Shown here one piece after another: positions 33,523-33,586 of a DNA stretch of 33,586 bases. The position numbers were made by a program, and so were the translations under genes. Under the pieces are notes generated by a model that worked only from the letters and a program-made list of their open reading frames with translations, did not search any database and was not told the DNA's origin. Source of the stretch: JAKVCB01 sp963578605. GTDB lineage: Bacteria > Planctomycetota > Planctomycetia > Pirellulales > Lacipirellulaceae. The stretch spans positions 1 to 33,586 of the forward strand of contig CAUZEA010000063.1 in assembly GCA_963578605.1 (NCBI GenBank). The letters are read 5' to 3'. The stretch's first letter is position 1. Every line of letters begins with the position of its first letter.

Positions 33523-33586
33523 CTACTTTGCCCGCTCGATTTCACGAATCTTCTCGATTCGTCGTTCGTGCCGACCACCCTCAAAG
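33523..33586 (-). CDS. rpiB: ribose-5-phosphate isomerase B, C-terminal end (partial)
   Basis: Twenty codons on the minus strand read FEGGRHERRIEKIREIERAK before TAG (33523-33525). The FEGGRH-x-RR-x-x-KI tail is the characteristic C-terminus of RpiB/LacAB family isomerases, which interconvert ribose 5-phosphate and ribulose 5-phosphate. The rest lies beyond the window. It is convergent with the kinase gene. Confidence 0.75.
   Translation of the reverse strand, partial: FEGGRHERRIEKIREIERAK

Noticed and set aside
1..33586. tRNA, rRNA or known riboswitch
   Set aside because: No cloverleaf-like or conserved rRNA or riboswitch sequence was seen in the gaps; a covariance-model scan would be needed to exclude small RNAs.

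Overview
This window looks like chromosomal DNA from a planctomycete, probably of the Pirellulales/Rhodopirellula type. The evidence is a DUF1559 pseudopilin-like protein with a GFTLVELL leader, a DUF1598-type glycine-rich secreted protein, a DUF11 lipoprotein, a planctomycete-style Ser/Thr kinase with a C-terminal receiver-like domain, a CehA/McbA-type secreted metallohydrolase and several large secreted proteins of unknown function. All family names come from reading motifs; no database search was run.

Left part (1-4040), a decaying locus. The window opens inside an IS3-family element (start of orfA on the minus strand). Its end abuts a DUF1559 gene that has lost its 3' part. Next on the minus strand is a flavin amine oxidase that is clearly a pseudogene, with one frameshift and in-frame TAG and TAA codons. 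It is followed one base later by an intact 82-residue protein with a twin-arginine signal. A plus-strand gene remnant and a small ORF with a strong Shine-Dalgarno site lie beyond the oxidase start.

Middle part (4040-20868), mostly housekeeping. It holds a D-2-hydroxyacid dehydrogenase, a secreted PHP-type metallohydrolase, a tight operon of small membrane protein, cupin and NAD-dependent DNA ligase (ligA), a Gly-rich secreted protein with a terminator, a 616-residue coiled-coil protein, thioredoxin with a near-consensus promoter, a CNHC thioredoxin-fold protein, a secreted protein of unknown function, a branched-chain aminotransferase (ilvE), and a minus-strand operon lysS, LolC/E-type permease, LolD-type ATPase.

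Right part (21091-33586). It holds an anchored protein that overlaps tail to tail with a stand-alone LigD 3'-phosphoesterase-like protein, a DUF11 lipoprotein, a DUF1598 protein carrying a 15-bp GMGGGG-coding minisatellite, a secreted 950-residue protein coupled to glycerate 2-kinase, a small helical protein, a Ser/Thr kinase fused to a degenerate receiver, and the C-terminal tail of ribose-5-phosphate isomerase B.

Two features run across the window. Several gene-flanking gaps carry short direct repeats of 10-18 bp, two to four copies each. Near-consensus sigma70 promoters can be read in front of many genes. The most interesting candidate system is the oxidase plus small Tat protein pair, which could be a hitchhiker export couple now losing its enzyme.
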